Source: Dysidea avara (lineage: Eukaryota; Porifera; Demospongiae; Dictyoceratida; Dysideidae). Taken from it: DNA of 64,000 nucleotides. The stretch covers positions 38,540,819 through 38,604,818 of the forward strand of contig NC_089275.1 in assembly GCF_963678975.1 (NCBI RefSeq), written 5' to 3'. A program made the translations under genes and the position numbers. Below are positions 10,501 to 19,800 of the stretch, piece by piece; the first letter of the stretch is position 1, and every line of letters begins with the position of its first letter. The notes under the pieces are model-generated. The model searched no databases. It saw only the letters and a list, made by a program, of their open reading frames with translations, and had not been told where the DNA came from.

Positions 10501-12612
10501 TTATGTTTATTCAAATCCTGTAAACTAATAGTTACATACTTACAGTACCATACATCACTAGAATTAAAAGTTACCTACTGTACATTTAAAGTTTGGTGGA
10601 AATTAAAACATTGAGCAATTTGGTTGACAAAAGTTTAACATTCCAACCTAGCTTGGATGTTTGTTTTTAAGCAAGAGTTAATGCCTATTTTTCTGGTGTA
10701 TAGTGTTGGCATATAAAGTACACTACTGTACATTCAGCTCTAAGCACTACATGACTAGTCACTTTTCATTGTGGCAACTGCTTGATTTATCTGTTGACTG
10801 TAGTTCAGTAGAGTATTTTGATTTCGAAAGCTAACTGCATTCCAGAAATCGGCCATCCCCACCTCTTGAACTGTGCCTGATAGCTATTGTGATTGTAGTA
10901 GATCACAACTGATGTTAGTGTGTATTTAATTACTGGGGACGAAATGACAAATCATGTTGATCATCATCAACTATTGATTGGGGGTGGTGAGCTCCATTTT
11001 GATCGTTGAGGTTATGAAAGAGTTAAGGGAAGGATTCAGTTCTAACAGAGGGAATGGTGTGAAGCAATGGAAGTTTTAGAACATTCACAAGTAATTAGCT
11101 AAGTTTAGTTGGGATGTTAAACAGTCTAGCTTGTTTTCAAAATAGTTAACACAACTAGCTAGCTATCCTCAAATTCAATGTCAGGAACTCACAATGTGAA
11201 AATTAATTTGATAGCTAGCTAGCTAGTAAGCTGGCTATTGACTAACCCAGTCACCTTTCAAATTTCTTAGAATGAATGCTGTCAGGGTACCCTGACTATA
11301 TCTATAGCTAGCTGCCACATTCCAAAATTAGTCAGTGGTTACAAAAGGGTTTGCAATAATTTTGCAATGCTTCATACCCTCAGGTTCCCTTGCACATATA
11401 TACCACAATTGGTTCCATAGATAGTAGCACCCTCTACAATCTAAGGAATCAGTTCTCACAATTCTAGTAGTCTCGTGAGTACAAATCTAGAGTACCAATT
11501 ACGAATTTCAGAGCTGGATCATCGTTTAGGATACAGAACGCTATACTCAACAACTGCAATTGACTCAGTGCTTGGGCCATTTTCTTACTCCTCACATCAG
11601 AGCTTTTTTTTAAACTGTACATTTTGTTCACATAATTATAGCAGGTCACATGTAGTGTCTGAGGTATTGTAATTGTGTGTTTTAAACAATCTAATGACGG
11701 TTTTTCTCTCTTATGGTTTGGGTTCAGCCATACAGGCTACATCACTATTTTTTATCTCGTCCCGTTTACCTTCAATGTAGAGCATGAAACGCCTCTAAAA
11801 TAATTACCACCACCTAAGACTCGCCTAATTAAGACCGTAGTCCAGCCGGCTATGACACGAAATTTCTCATCGGTAGCTATTGCCTGAAATTCTCGAAGAA
11901 ATCATAGACCTAAACAGGTACTTTTCGGGCACTTATGGACGTTTTACTAGTGCTGTCGGTGGGTTGGCAACTTGGCAAGAGCAACCGCATTAAGCCCAGG
12001 AAAAGCTTTTAAGGGCGCTTATGGGCAAAATTTTCAACTTTCTTCGAGACCGGCTTTCTTTCTTCACAATTTCCTGTCGTACGGTATAACGTTTGAAACT
12101 GTTTCAAAAATTGCTGTAAAGGCTAAAAAGATTCAACTGCAAAACGACATTACTTGGTGATTTTTTTCCGGCTGTAGATATATAATTAGCAGAATTAGCT
12201 AGCTAGCTAGCTAGGCATAGCTACGTAGGCTTAGCTATAGGCTGCGATTCATCAATTAGCTACCATGCCCATGACGCCGCTTGCCATGCCGACCTTAAAG
12301 AGGTGACCCCTCTTCCAAAATGTGGACCCGCCGCTGCTGCACCAGGAAGGGCAGTGTCTTAACTTGCGTGCAGCTACTTATCTGCTGTATAGCTATCTGG
12401 GAGTTAGAAATCAGTCAGAAAATTTCTTCTTGAAACGGCTCTCATAGAGCTGAGTGCCTGAAGAATCGCTTCCCGTGGCTATTAAATTAGCTATAATGCT
12501 ATATACTAGCTAGCTACTTACTGATTCTTGATCCAAAGGTAGCATCTCCTTGATGAGTACATAAAAATAACACAGTTAAAAGTAGGGTAGAGCAGCGCAC
12601 TACAAGAGCCAT
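1379..12612 (-). CDS. Gene 1: secreted multi-Calx-beta protein, 5' part (3' end outside the window)
   Basis: Nineteen GT-AG exons read on the minus strand: 12522-12612, 9951-10106, 9685-9891, 9415-9477, 9124-9279, 8868-9062, 8493-8570, 8275-8430, 7899-8105, 7767-7847, 7554-7703, 7193-7396, 6788-7105, 6105-6320, 5828-5968, 2294-2506, 2026-2181, 1716-1928 and 1379-1543. Together they give 1055 codons plus one base, all joined in phase 1 with no internal stop. The predicted product has a signal peptide, then seven complete Calx-beta domains and the first half of an eighth; Pro/Thr/Ser-rich hinges separate domains 1 to 5. It is most like gene 3, from which it differs by loss of one domain near 2215-2293. 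The exons expected next (second half of domain 8 and the C-terminal third) are not found in 1-1378 and should lie further left, unless the gene is truncated. Exon limits come from splice consensus and from alignment with genes 2 and 3; the Calx-beta family is clear, the function is inferred. Confidence 0.85.
1716..2181 (-). CDS. Gene 1 Calx-beta domain 7 (two exons)
   Basis: Exons 2026-2181 (first half, VTVSFNTTVVRDDESAGSLK) and 1716-1928 (second half, ADDDYVSGVINVTFGVGDTS, MVDEGNEAFGLAL, IINDDDE). This is the same unit as gene 3 exons 48622-48777 and 48125-48337; gene 2 lacks it. Confidence 0.83.
2294..5968 (-). CDS. Gene 1 Calx-beta domain 6, split by a 3.3-kb repeat-filled intron
   Basis: Exon 5828-5968 (first half, VRFLNDTSSTVESDGSILFT) and exon 2294-2506 (second half, ADIDYTSVVTNITFNNGDNS, EADETFEVFL). 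The intron between them is about 0.3 kb in gene 3 and 0.4 kb in gene 2. Here it holds a Tc1/mariner-like MITE and a reverse-transcriptase remnant. Confidence 0.8.
3240..4998. mobile_element. Degraded element with GACCCGG-rich ends, host of the RT remnant
   Basis: Both ends carry clusters of (T)GACCCGG in opposite orientation: TTGAAACTGGGTC near 3255-3267 and GACCCGGTTTCAA near 4972-4984. It looks like a DNA element with inverted, motif-rich termini, with the non-LTR fragment inserted inside. Another CCGGTTTCAAC occurs at 5507, so a related copy or a longer right end is possible. I do not recognise the family. Confidence 0.45.
3429..4475 (+). pseudogene. Non-LTR retrotransposon reverse transcriptase remnant (5'-truncated, frameshifted)
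   Basis: The plus strand starts at [20 protein letters not shown], a classic LINE reverse-transcriptase block, and runs to a stop at 4339-4341. The catalytic FADD box reads FADG (Asp to Gly near 3530), so the enzyme would be inactive. The frame shifts by one base near 3750. Downstream are the RT thumb-like region (SMVRPVLDYGNVIWGP) and the LINE C-terminal segment (GTRVINDWNNL). It ends in a short 3' UTR and a CATAATAATCATAATAA-type tail at about 4445-4470, as in CR1/jockey-like elements. The N-terminal endonuclease is missing. Confidence 0.85.
5221..5469. mobile_element. Tc1/mariner-like MITE with long inverted repeats
   Basis: It begins CACTGTTAAAA and ends TTTTAACAGTG, with TA on both sides (5219-5220 and 5470-5471). 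The arms are long: GTTCCCAGTGTAGGGAGGAT near 5259 is mirrored by ATCCTCCCTACACTGGGAAC near 5415. It is about 249 bp and non-coding. Family assignment rests on the TA duplication and CACTG ends. Confidence 0.75.
6105..7105 (-). CDS. Gene 1 hinge D fused to Calx-beta domain 5
   Basis: Exon 6788-7105 (106 codons) joins a hinge to a first half-domain. It starts with an acidic DDPDDGMG stretch, then QLPPTMEER, a Cys-Val-Cys-Lys-Asp motif, a TPPPVTTTF stretch and a Ser-Pro dipeptide run, and then enters a Calx-beta first half (MVSFKESSYSAPEGNGSITF). Exon 6105-6320 supplies the second half (GGDYTAIASETVMFAPGET, DDEVHEKDETF, IIDDDD). The Ser-Pro run is much longer in genes 2 and 3. Confidence 0.83.
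7193..7703 (-). CDS. Gene 1 Calx-beta domain 4 (two exons)
   Basis: Exons 7554-7703 (first half, IRVHIERSFYTVQESCTMLS) and 7193-7396 (second half, ADVDFESGIYRTTFKPGQSR with IDDDIREGNEKF). An unpaired Cys lies in the first half and another (SSVCIVIIDD) in the second; both are conserved in genes 2 and 3. Confidence 0.85.
7767..7847 (-). CDS. Gene 1 hinge exon C (PPTT repeat)
   Basis: A 27-codon exon built from PPTTRPPTTKPPTTGPPATK-type repeats. The length of this hinge varies among the paralogues: 27 codons here, 12 in gene 2 (29956-29991) and 30 in gene 3 (51946-52035), as expected for a coding minisatellite. Confidence 0.78.
7899..8430 (-). CDS. Gene 1 Calx-beta domain 3 (two exons)
   Basis: Exons 8275-8430 (first half, VVQFSQGEYMVDESAGYISL) and 7899-8105 (second half, SSADVQTGVFFAYVPGKQNV, with FDDKLLEGTEAFGVQL and a final VFIKDG). 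The second half is nearly identical in genes 1 and 3 and close in gene 2. Confidence 0.85.
8493..8570 (-). CDS. Gene 1 hinge exon B (Pro/Thr-rich)
   Basis: A 26-codon exon beginning DEPQTTKPPPPPTTIKPIHP. Phase 1 on both sides. It separates Calx-beta domains 2 and 3 and is matched by gene 3 exon 53606-53683 of the same length. Confidence 0.75.
8868..9279 (-). CDS. Gene 1 Calx-beta domain 2 (two exons)
   Basis: Exons 9124-9279 (first half, VVKVRLSQKVYRAKESDGFA) and 8868-9062 (second half, DGSDFKIGYYYF with FNDNTEEETESFAVSL and IIEDG). The first-half exon of this domain is missing from gene 2, where only a decayed piece of the second half remains. Confidence 0.83.
9415..9477 (-). CDS. Gene 1 hinge exon A (Pro/Thr/His-rich)
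   Basis: A 21-codon exon reading DDVATTRPPTHPPTHPPTS and on into Tyr-Lys-Gly, with AG and GT borders, phase 1 at both ends. It forms a proline-rich spacer between Calx-beta domains 1 and 2; its Thr residues are possible O-glycosylation sites. The gene 3 counterpart (54537-54602) is one codon longer. Confidence 0.75.
9685..10106 (-). CDS. Gene 1 Calx-beta domain 1 (two exons)
   Basis: Exons 9951-10106 (52 codons, first half, VSVSFSHSVYSARESDG) and 9685-9891 (69 codons, second half, SSSDFDEGTQVVSF with INDDDDFENTEGF and a terminal VYIKNG). The second-half exon carries the acidic loop of the Calx-beta fold that normally contributes Ca2+ ligands. Confidence 0.85.
10107..12521 (-). other. First intron of gene 1, 2.4 kb, repeat-rich
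   Basis: Contains AGCT tandem runs (about 11150-11225 and 12192-12213) and an unclassified, less AT-rich segment (about 11700-12170). No exon-like Calx-beta sequence was found. The equivalent introns of genes 2 and 3 are about 0.6 and 0.5 kb, so most of this is inserted DNA. Confidence 0.55.
12522..12612 (-). CDS. Gene 1 exon 1: start codon and signal peptide
   Basis: The ATG is at 12612-12610. The peptide begins MALVVRCSTLLLTVLFLCTH, a short positive N-terminus followed by a Leu/Val-rich core, typical of a cleaved signal peptide. The exon ends in phase 1 at a GTAAGT donor (12516-12521). The start was chosen because genes 2 and 3 have a matching exon with the same Leu-Cys-Thr-(His/Tyr)-Gln-Gly stretch after the core, and a TATA-like box lies 43-50 bases upstream. 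Confidence 0.82.
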
Positions 12613-12654
12613 ACTTAATTGCTATAATAGTTAGCTATTAAGGCCTAAATCTTG

Positions 12655-12662
12655 TATTTATG
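12655..12662 (-). promoter_or_regulatory. Candidate TATA box of gene 1
   Basis: Minus strand reads CATAAATACAAGA, 43-50 bases before the ATG. The same core is TATAAATACAAGA in gene 3. The match between paralogues supports a core promoter here. Confidence 0.5.
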
Positions 12663-12930
12663 GTGCCGGATGTTTGTATGGATGCAGTAGCTATATCTGC
12701 ACCACACCTGTGGGCACACCAAACTCCAGGCCAGAAATATGATTAATTTGTAACCACCATCAAGTTTTGCTGCAATATCAACACAGATATATACTGTAGG
12801 CTGTGGAAGCCGTATCTATGAAAACAGTATCCATTCATATACCACATGTTTTAGTACATTGATTGATCAGCAGGGTTCCTCCCTGACACTTTGTGGTAAA
12901 CACAAATAGTATTCATAGCAATATTGATAT
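12663..12930 (-). promoter_or_regulatory. Conserved upstream flank of gene 1
   Basis: Upstream of the TATA-like box, motifs CACCACACCT, AAAACAGTATCCATT and TTCCTCCCTGACACT recur in the same order upstream of gene 2 (39890-40080); gene 3 keeps CACCATACCACACCTA near 56051. It probably contains shared regulatory sequence, or simply records the duplication. Confidence 0.45.
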
Positions 12931-13108
12931 TAGTGAATCCTACCTAGGAAATTGTATGCTTATGACTTCTATTTGATAGAATACTACAGCCTCCACTCTG
13001 TGACATGCAGTGTAATAACATCCTCTCTCTGTGTGTCTAATTTTGTTCTGTAGCCACCGTGTGAGAACAATGTTAGTCAATAGCTAACTGAAGTCATATG
13101 ACTACCAT

Positions 13109-13404
13109 CGGTGGCGATTCTAGACCTGACCAACAGGGGGGGCCAAGTAGGGAACAGCATAACTATTGTTGTTTGGCTATAGTATAAAGTAGAATTTCAG
13201 GGGGGTCTGGGGGTGCAACCCCCAGAAGCTGCAGGATTTTTGCAATTTAAAGGCTTGAAAATAGCCTAAAATTTATTCTAAAAACATGAAAAATGCTAAA
13301 AATAACAATGCCAATCTATACTGCAACTTTTCCCCAAGATTTTTTAAAAGTTATTTGTTAGCAGGGGGGGCCATGGCCCCCCCTGGCCCCCCCTTAGAAT
13401 CGCC
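13109..13404. mobile_element. Short element with 12-bp target-site duplication
   Basis: The 12-mer TATGACTACCAT occurs at 13097-13108 and again at 13405-13416, directly flanking a 296-bp segment. That segment starts GGTGGCGATTCTA, ends TAGAATCGCC and has G/C-rich inverted ends (GGGGGGGCCA and TGGCCCCCC). It contains GTCTGGGGGTGCAACCCCCA, a motif repeated in degraded form elsewhere in the window. Non-coding. Confidence 0.7.
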
Positions 13405-13661
13405 TATGACTACCATAGACACCATGAGCATCTAGTTACTCTTGTGTTTATTAAATTGTTATCTACTGGCATATACAGTAACTCTTGTGTAGTTATAGCC
13501 AATGGCACCAGCTGCACATCATCTAAATGTATAATATATATAGCCACCTGTGATCACAGCTCAGAAACGCAGTAGCAATTCTATAATAGCTAAACTAAAC
13601 TCGAGAAATAGGTACAAATTGATGTTTTAGAAACAGAGTACACAAGACCTGTATTTAATTG

Positions 13662-13899
13662 CTAGTGTAATAATAATTTTAAAAATTAAAACATGGGAAT
13701 GGACTCAATGGAGATTGCTGAAAAAAGTAAAGGAGAACAAGAGTCAAACAAACCAGCATGTTAAACACAGAGAGATCTCTATTTGGACTCAAATGAACAT
13801 TTACATAGAAGCATTTAGATTCTCTTGACTCTTGTTTCTTTACTTTTTTCAGCATTCTCTATTCCCATGTTTTAATTTGTAAAATTATTTTTACACTAG
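13662..13899. mobile_element. Fold-back element (MITE-like)
   Basis: It begins CTAGTGTAA and ends TTACACTAG. The arms run inward through AATTAAAACATGGGAAT and ATTCCCATGTTTTAATT, and further to GCTGAAAAAAGTAAAG and CTTTACTTTTTTCAGC, about 90 bases per arm. No coding content; the target duplication is unclear. Confidence 0.65.
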
Positions 13900-14448
13900 T
13901 TTGTTTAGTTTTTATAAATCCATTTATATATGGCCAACATGATAATAAGAGTTGCTAAACATGTATATAATCAAGTTAGTCATCATGTATAGTAGCTGTT
14001 AAGTATGGCTTCTGATTTATGCAGCTATGTGATCACAATAATTATGTCAAGTGCATAGTGGTACACAACAACATTGTTGCTCTGGTATGAACATACTGTG
14101 GTTAAATATAGGTAATGATATAAGGTTTCCAAATGAAGTTATTAACATAAACAGATTGGATACTTATTAACACAATTAACACGTTCGTTACTCTTGCAGA
14201 AACTAAGTCACTAGATCAATGGCAAAGTGAACCTACAAGAAGCTGCTATCATTGTAATAATATGCATTTTAAAATAGGTCATGGACCTGAAGAAAGATAT
14301 AGGAAGGAAAGGCATGTAGTTTTTATTCCCAAAAAGTATTCACATTTTGTTCTAGCCCTGTGGAAAAAATAATAATAATAAGATGAACAAAATGGCAGAT
14401 CTCAATTCTTTACAAAAGTACTTTTATTATTATTATTATTATTAACAC

Positions 14449-14726
14449 TTTACAGTGACCAGCACTGAAGGTCTGACAGCAACATGTGCTGCAGCCTTAG
14501 GATTATATACCTAACCTAATTTCAAGGACTTAGACCTAATGACTTGACCTAGTGACTTGACTTAGTGACTGATAAGGTGTAACAGGAAAGGGGACAAAGT
14601 AAGGAAAAAATCCCTCCAACCCCAGGATTTGAACTGTAGGTTACCCATGTCTAGTCGGGGCTATCGTATGGGTTTTCTCCCTTAAACCTTACAGTGACCA
14701 GCACTGAAGGTCTGATAGCAACATTT
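14449..14726 (-). mobile_element. Probable tRNA-derived SINE or SINE-like repeat
   Basis: Read on the minus strand it contains GTTCAAATCC at 14634-14625, a good match to a tRNA/Pol III B box, preceded by a GGTAACCTACA stretch in tRNA-like surroundings. The segment is bounded by two near-identical direct repeats of about 36 bases (14450-14485 and 14689-14724, starting TTACAGTGACCAGCACTGAA). The repeats may be a long target duplication or part of a tandem element. Confidence 0.4.
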
Positions 14727-15656
14727 ATCAGATCCTTTTGACTTCATCTTATTTATTGGACCAAAATTTATTCCAAATTAACTTCTAAGGCTTCTTTTGA
14801 GGTTGGAAAAGATTTCTAAGGTGATGTTTAAATGAGTGTTCTATTAGGATTTTGGAAAAATAACCATAGGTGATCTCGTTCATGATAAAAGAAACTGATA
14901 TCAATACTAATGGCATTGATCTTTGCAGCAATTTCATGACCATTTTTTACCTTTTAAAATATTCAGGGATTTTTGAAGGCTACATCTTATTTACATAACT
15001 ATACAGCCAAAAATCAGTTGAAACTTGGAATCCTGGAAAAGTGACAAAGCCATTCTAGGTAGAAATGTTTCAGTTTATTGTCGATGTGTTTCAAGTCATC
15101 ATTGATTTGATGCTGTCCTGCCATTACTTCTGGTTTGTAAGGTATTATATACAATAGTTTTAAGTTACTATAGTTGGAAACTATTACAGTAGTTCATCAA
15201 ATCTTTCTTAGGGCTATCCAGCACTCACTGCAATTAATCAAACAGTATAATTATACATGTGAGCTCTGTGTCTCTGTGACAATTCACAATTATATGTGAA
15301 TCATCAAAAAAGGAAATTTAAGTGATCCAAAGCATTTGCAACTCTCTTCTCGACCTCTACATCCAACCTTTTCACTGTCAACACTGACTCAACAACTATT
15401 GAACCAAGGCACGAGAATTTGTTAACACATTCAGTTGTGTTACCATCCATGACAAGTGACATTCTATCCACCTCAGTCACATCACACCACAGTGAGTTTT
15501 GCTAGCTGCATGCACAGTATACGTACGAACAGTATACCACATCATAAGTGACTTCTCCCTATACAGATATACTTTCCTGTAGATGTTCAAAATAGCAACT
15601 GGTCAAATGTTTGCAACAAAACTACCTTCACCCTATGCATGCATGTGTTTACCATT

Positions 15657-15681
15657 CACACACACACACACACACACACAC
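15657..15681. repeat. CA dinucleotide microsatellite
   Basis: A near-perfect CA run of about 25 bases in the gene 2 to gene 1 intergenic region. Confidence 0.9.
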
Positions 15682-16374
15682 CCACACATTGCATGATGTA
15701 CATATACATGGGCACAAACTGTGCTCCTTTGTCAATACTATATTTAGATAATTCATAAATGATATTTACATGCTCATTTGTTTCTTACTGGAGAGGATGC
15801 TGTACAGCAGAATTAATAATAGAATACAGGTAGGTTGAAACTTAACGCATGAAGGATTGAATGTGGAGGACTCTCAATTCGCTGTAAAAAAATGTACCAT
15901 TTGGAGAAAGAAGAACAGTGCAATGTACAATACTAAGTGTTGAAAATTGTGTTATGGTTACTTAATAACACATGTAAATTGGCATAACACACTTGTAAAT
16001 TGTGTCACTACTGTGCACATGCATCTTGATTTGGTACCAAAATTTGATGACCTTATCACCTCTACATAATACTCCCAGACCAATAATAATAAAACTATAG
16101 TATAATTACAGCTACAGTATTTGAAAGGCAAGCCCATGTAATAACTCTTTTACATTACTATATATCATTATTACTACACCACGCCCCAATGTATAAATTG
16201 CTACTAAAATGGTGCATGATAATGATGCTGTAAATAGAATGCACTGTGCAGAGTCGACATATACATTAATTGTGAAGTCTGTGTGTAGTTTTTAAAAGAA
16301 AAACAATACAAAAATAAACACAGTATATTAAACACTTACTCAATAAAATTTAGTAAAGTTACATGTCTTATTAA

Positions 16375-16836
16375 TCATTTTGCAAATGGTGAAGGGATGG
16401 TGACCACAGCTTGACTGGGTGATCCAATAATCACACACACATTGGACGAGCCACTTGTTACTTGTAAAGTGACATTGAATATTCCAGGCTGTCCACTACG
16501 TAGTTCCTCTGGAAACACTCTTATGGGAACTAGAGCAGTATTAATGGTAACTGGAAACAATACTTCCATTATTCCCTCATCAAAGAAAGCTTCAGCTGTA
16601 CAAAAATATAAATGCATAGCTAAAACAGTATATTAACTATTATACAAAAAATGAATTCATGCACATACTGTAATGTACAGTACATGCATACGTACTTCGT
16701 TCTGATAGTTCTGCAGCAGAAGTCGATACATTTACAAGAAAAGGAGACCGGAAATCTCCAAAGGCTGATACTCGTACAATGGCCATAGTTTCGTTGACTT
16801 CTACATCATAACTACTAGCAGTAAAATTGACCACAA
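16375..16836 (-). CDS. Gene 2 C-terminal Calx-beta domain 13 and stop
   Basis: Exons 16696-16836 (VVVNFTASSYDVEVNETMAI) and 16375-16595 (AEAFFDEGIMEVLFPVTINT, a degenerate second half with few acidic residues, ending SPFAK). Stop TGA at 16377-16375. No membrane segment or GPI-type tail follows, so the product should be secreted. Confidence 0.83.
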
Positions 16837-19800
16837 CTAAATGAGAAAACAAGCACAAGAAATACAGTAGTATGATTTAAGAGTACTCTGAAACAATTAC
16901 ACACCTCCAGAATTAATTATTTCTCCATCAGCCATGTCATTGTCACCTGTCTTAACCAACAACCTTCCATTGATATTATCAAACTCATCAGGAATAGTCA
17001 AGTTAAGTTTCAACATTTCAGTTTGTTCAAGTAGTTCATCCTTTGTGATGCTCAATGCTACACTTGCTTGTGAAGCACCAGGAGTGAATACAGCAATGAG
17101 TGGGTCGGAGGCAAAGTCAACTCCACCACCAATGGCACCAGCTAAAAATATAAAGTTGCTATCTAATTGGATGGAACTACACAACTGTTAGTGCAGTCAT
17201 ACTCTATATGGAGTTACATAGTAAGTATGCAAAATATTTACTTGAGATGGAGCAGTCAAATACAGTTGTGAATATATGTGACTGAACTTGAGGCTGAACC
17301 CAGCTTCCATTCACACAAAATCAAACTTATATTTTACCACAATTATGTACATTGCTGCTATTGCTTTCATTTTTTGGAAAGTCTGTTTCTGTAGCAACTT
17401 TCTTATATAGACCTTTCAAATGCAAGATTTAGCACCATTCATTAACTATATTGAGTTCATAAAGCCTTGGCTAGTCTGAGTAGTAGTCTCGTTCTTTATC
17501 AGTTAATAATTGTTTGAGAGAGCAACACCAAAATGTTGCCGCTGGCTATCACTTATCTTCTTACTCCACTTTTTATTCTAATCAGTAGCCCATCTGTCAT
17601 TGCTATGTCTGTCCTATGTAATATCTTCTACTCACAGCAAAAAAATTCCAGGCACAAATTAATTTATTAAGGTGTGAATTTATTTAGACAAAGAAGTTGC
17701 AGTACATTGAGTGCAAGAATTGCTGTGTCTACAGATTTTTGTAAAATCATTGTATGCTTTTGTAGGATACAATGTTAACATACGTACTTGGACCTCCAAT
17801 TTCCATAGGAGTTACTACAACTGAGAATGGCCATATAGAAAATCCATCTGCTTCTATGGTAATTGTAATTGTACCATTTGCTTCCTCATTTGAATATATG
17901 GCTTGAGTGAAGTTCACGTAAATTACTGTAAGAAAATACTTTTGAAAACACATTGCACATATACAGTACATGCTTTGTTAGCTATAAAATGTGATAGATA
18001 CACCTTCCACTACTTATCCAAGTTTATGACTTCAGAGCAATATCTTGGTGAAGGAATATTACTTTCTTTATAATACTTGGGCTGATATTTATGCTCTGAG
18101 TGTGAAGGTGCTATTACAGGAGATGAAGGTAATTGATTTACATACTGACCTGCTATATACGTATGTAATGTTGTTTAAGTTATTTTCATCTCTTATTAGC
18201 AAGAACAATGTACCATAAATTTTGCAAAAGGTAGTACCTGTTGCACTATCTACAGACATTTCAACTCCAAGATGTTGCAAGTGTCACAGGTGTAAGCTAC
18301 CTATTATTGTTTCTCTTTATATGTTAATATCACTTTTGAGAAATTGAGAAATTAGAGGCATTGCATTTAGCCAATCAGATTTGGGACGCAGTCTAATGCC
18401 ACGAAAAGCTTTTGCAATAACCTTAGGTCAATAATAACTTCACAGATCAAGGTATACAGTACTTAATGTCTTTAAACATTGCAGGATCACTAAGTCCTCG
18501 GCATGAGCTGCAGCAATAATAAGTAGATTATGTGTATGGCTTTGATCTGGTCAAAAGCTTATATACATGTATGTTGTTAACAACACAACGAGCAAACCAG
18601 TATAGACACTTACTAGCAGTGTCTTCAATCTCAGCAACTGCCTCACTGGGACCACCTAAGCAAACACTAAGATTTGATGCAGCAGAAGATAATGACAGAG
18701 ATAGGTTAAAGAACTCTGAGCCTTCTCTTAGACAATCTGGGTTGATAACTACATTTACAGTTTTCTCAGTCTCTCCAGGATTAAATGTCACTTCTATCAC
18801 TTCATCAGAGAAATCTGCTTCTGCTGTAGCATCAGACTCTGATGGTGTTATTATCACAGTGTATGGTATTGATGCTGTCCCTGTGGCTACCACTGTCACT
18901 GGTATTATACCATCTGCTTCTGCTCCTGAATATTCAGTGGAATTAAACATCACTTTCATAACTGCATTGAAGAAATGGGAAAACAATAGTAAGTACCTCC
19001 CCCTAAAATCCCTTACTATTGTTATTTAGAATTTCTCCATTAGCCATGAGGACATTTCCATCTAACAGACATGGAACAGTTTCATCTCCTTCATGATGAA
19101 CTCCAATGATTTCTAGTGTAAATTGTTCAGTTTGTTCTAGTATGCCATCATCAATGAGGTTTACAGTGACCACTTGAGATGTGCTTCCAACAGGGAAAGT
19201 TACATTAACTAACACATCATCATAATCTACACCTCCTCCTAATGTGGAAACATGATGGTTTATATATACATTCTAAATGAATAATGGTTATTGTAAGAAG
19301 GCAACTATGCTGGTAGCTAAAACGCTGGCAAGCATTATGCCAGCACGATTATAGTATTTTAAAGATTCAATAATGCAGAATGTGGGCACCTATCAAGACA
19401 CACGGTAGTGTGTCGTGTGGCCCAAGAAGCCGGCGCGTAACACCCGTGAGTATATTGACAGGAAGAAAGAAAACGCAATTTTCGCACCTCCGTAGCTCTG
19501 TGCTGCCTTGATGAAACAAGACGATTTTTGCTGTGGACACTCCCTCCAACTTCAGCACTCCACATTCCAAATTTGAGCGAAATCGCATCACGCGTTCCCG
19601 AGATATGCGACTTCAAAAATTGGCTTAGTTTCTTCGTTTTTTTTTCTTCTTATTTTTCTTCCCCTTGTCGCACACTTACAAAAACTGCTATAAAACGCAA
19701 ACTCCATATCCGATTGCCTTAAAATTCGGCACACAGAAGGGGGGTATAAAGGCGCATCTCGGTACCAACTTTGGCTGGAATACGATAAACAAGCAAAGAG

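Larger units (their letters stand above)
12931..16374. other. Intergenic region between genes 2 and 1
   Basis: Holds a 12-bp-TSD element (13109-13404), a fold-back element (13662-13899), an ATT run (about 14423-14444), a probable SINE (14449-14726) and a CA run (15657-15681). I see no gene in it. Confidence 0.6.

Noticed and set aside
10275..10514. Minus-strand open frame in the first intron of gene 1
   Set aside because: Low-complexity translation with no Calx-beta pattern or plausible splice sites in phase 1.
18532..19029. 165-codon plus-strand open frame
   Set aside because: Antisense of the single-exon Calx-beta domain of gene 2. It has no family similarity, while the opposite strand encodes a clear domain with correct splice borders.
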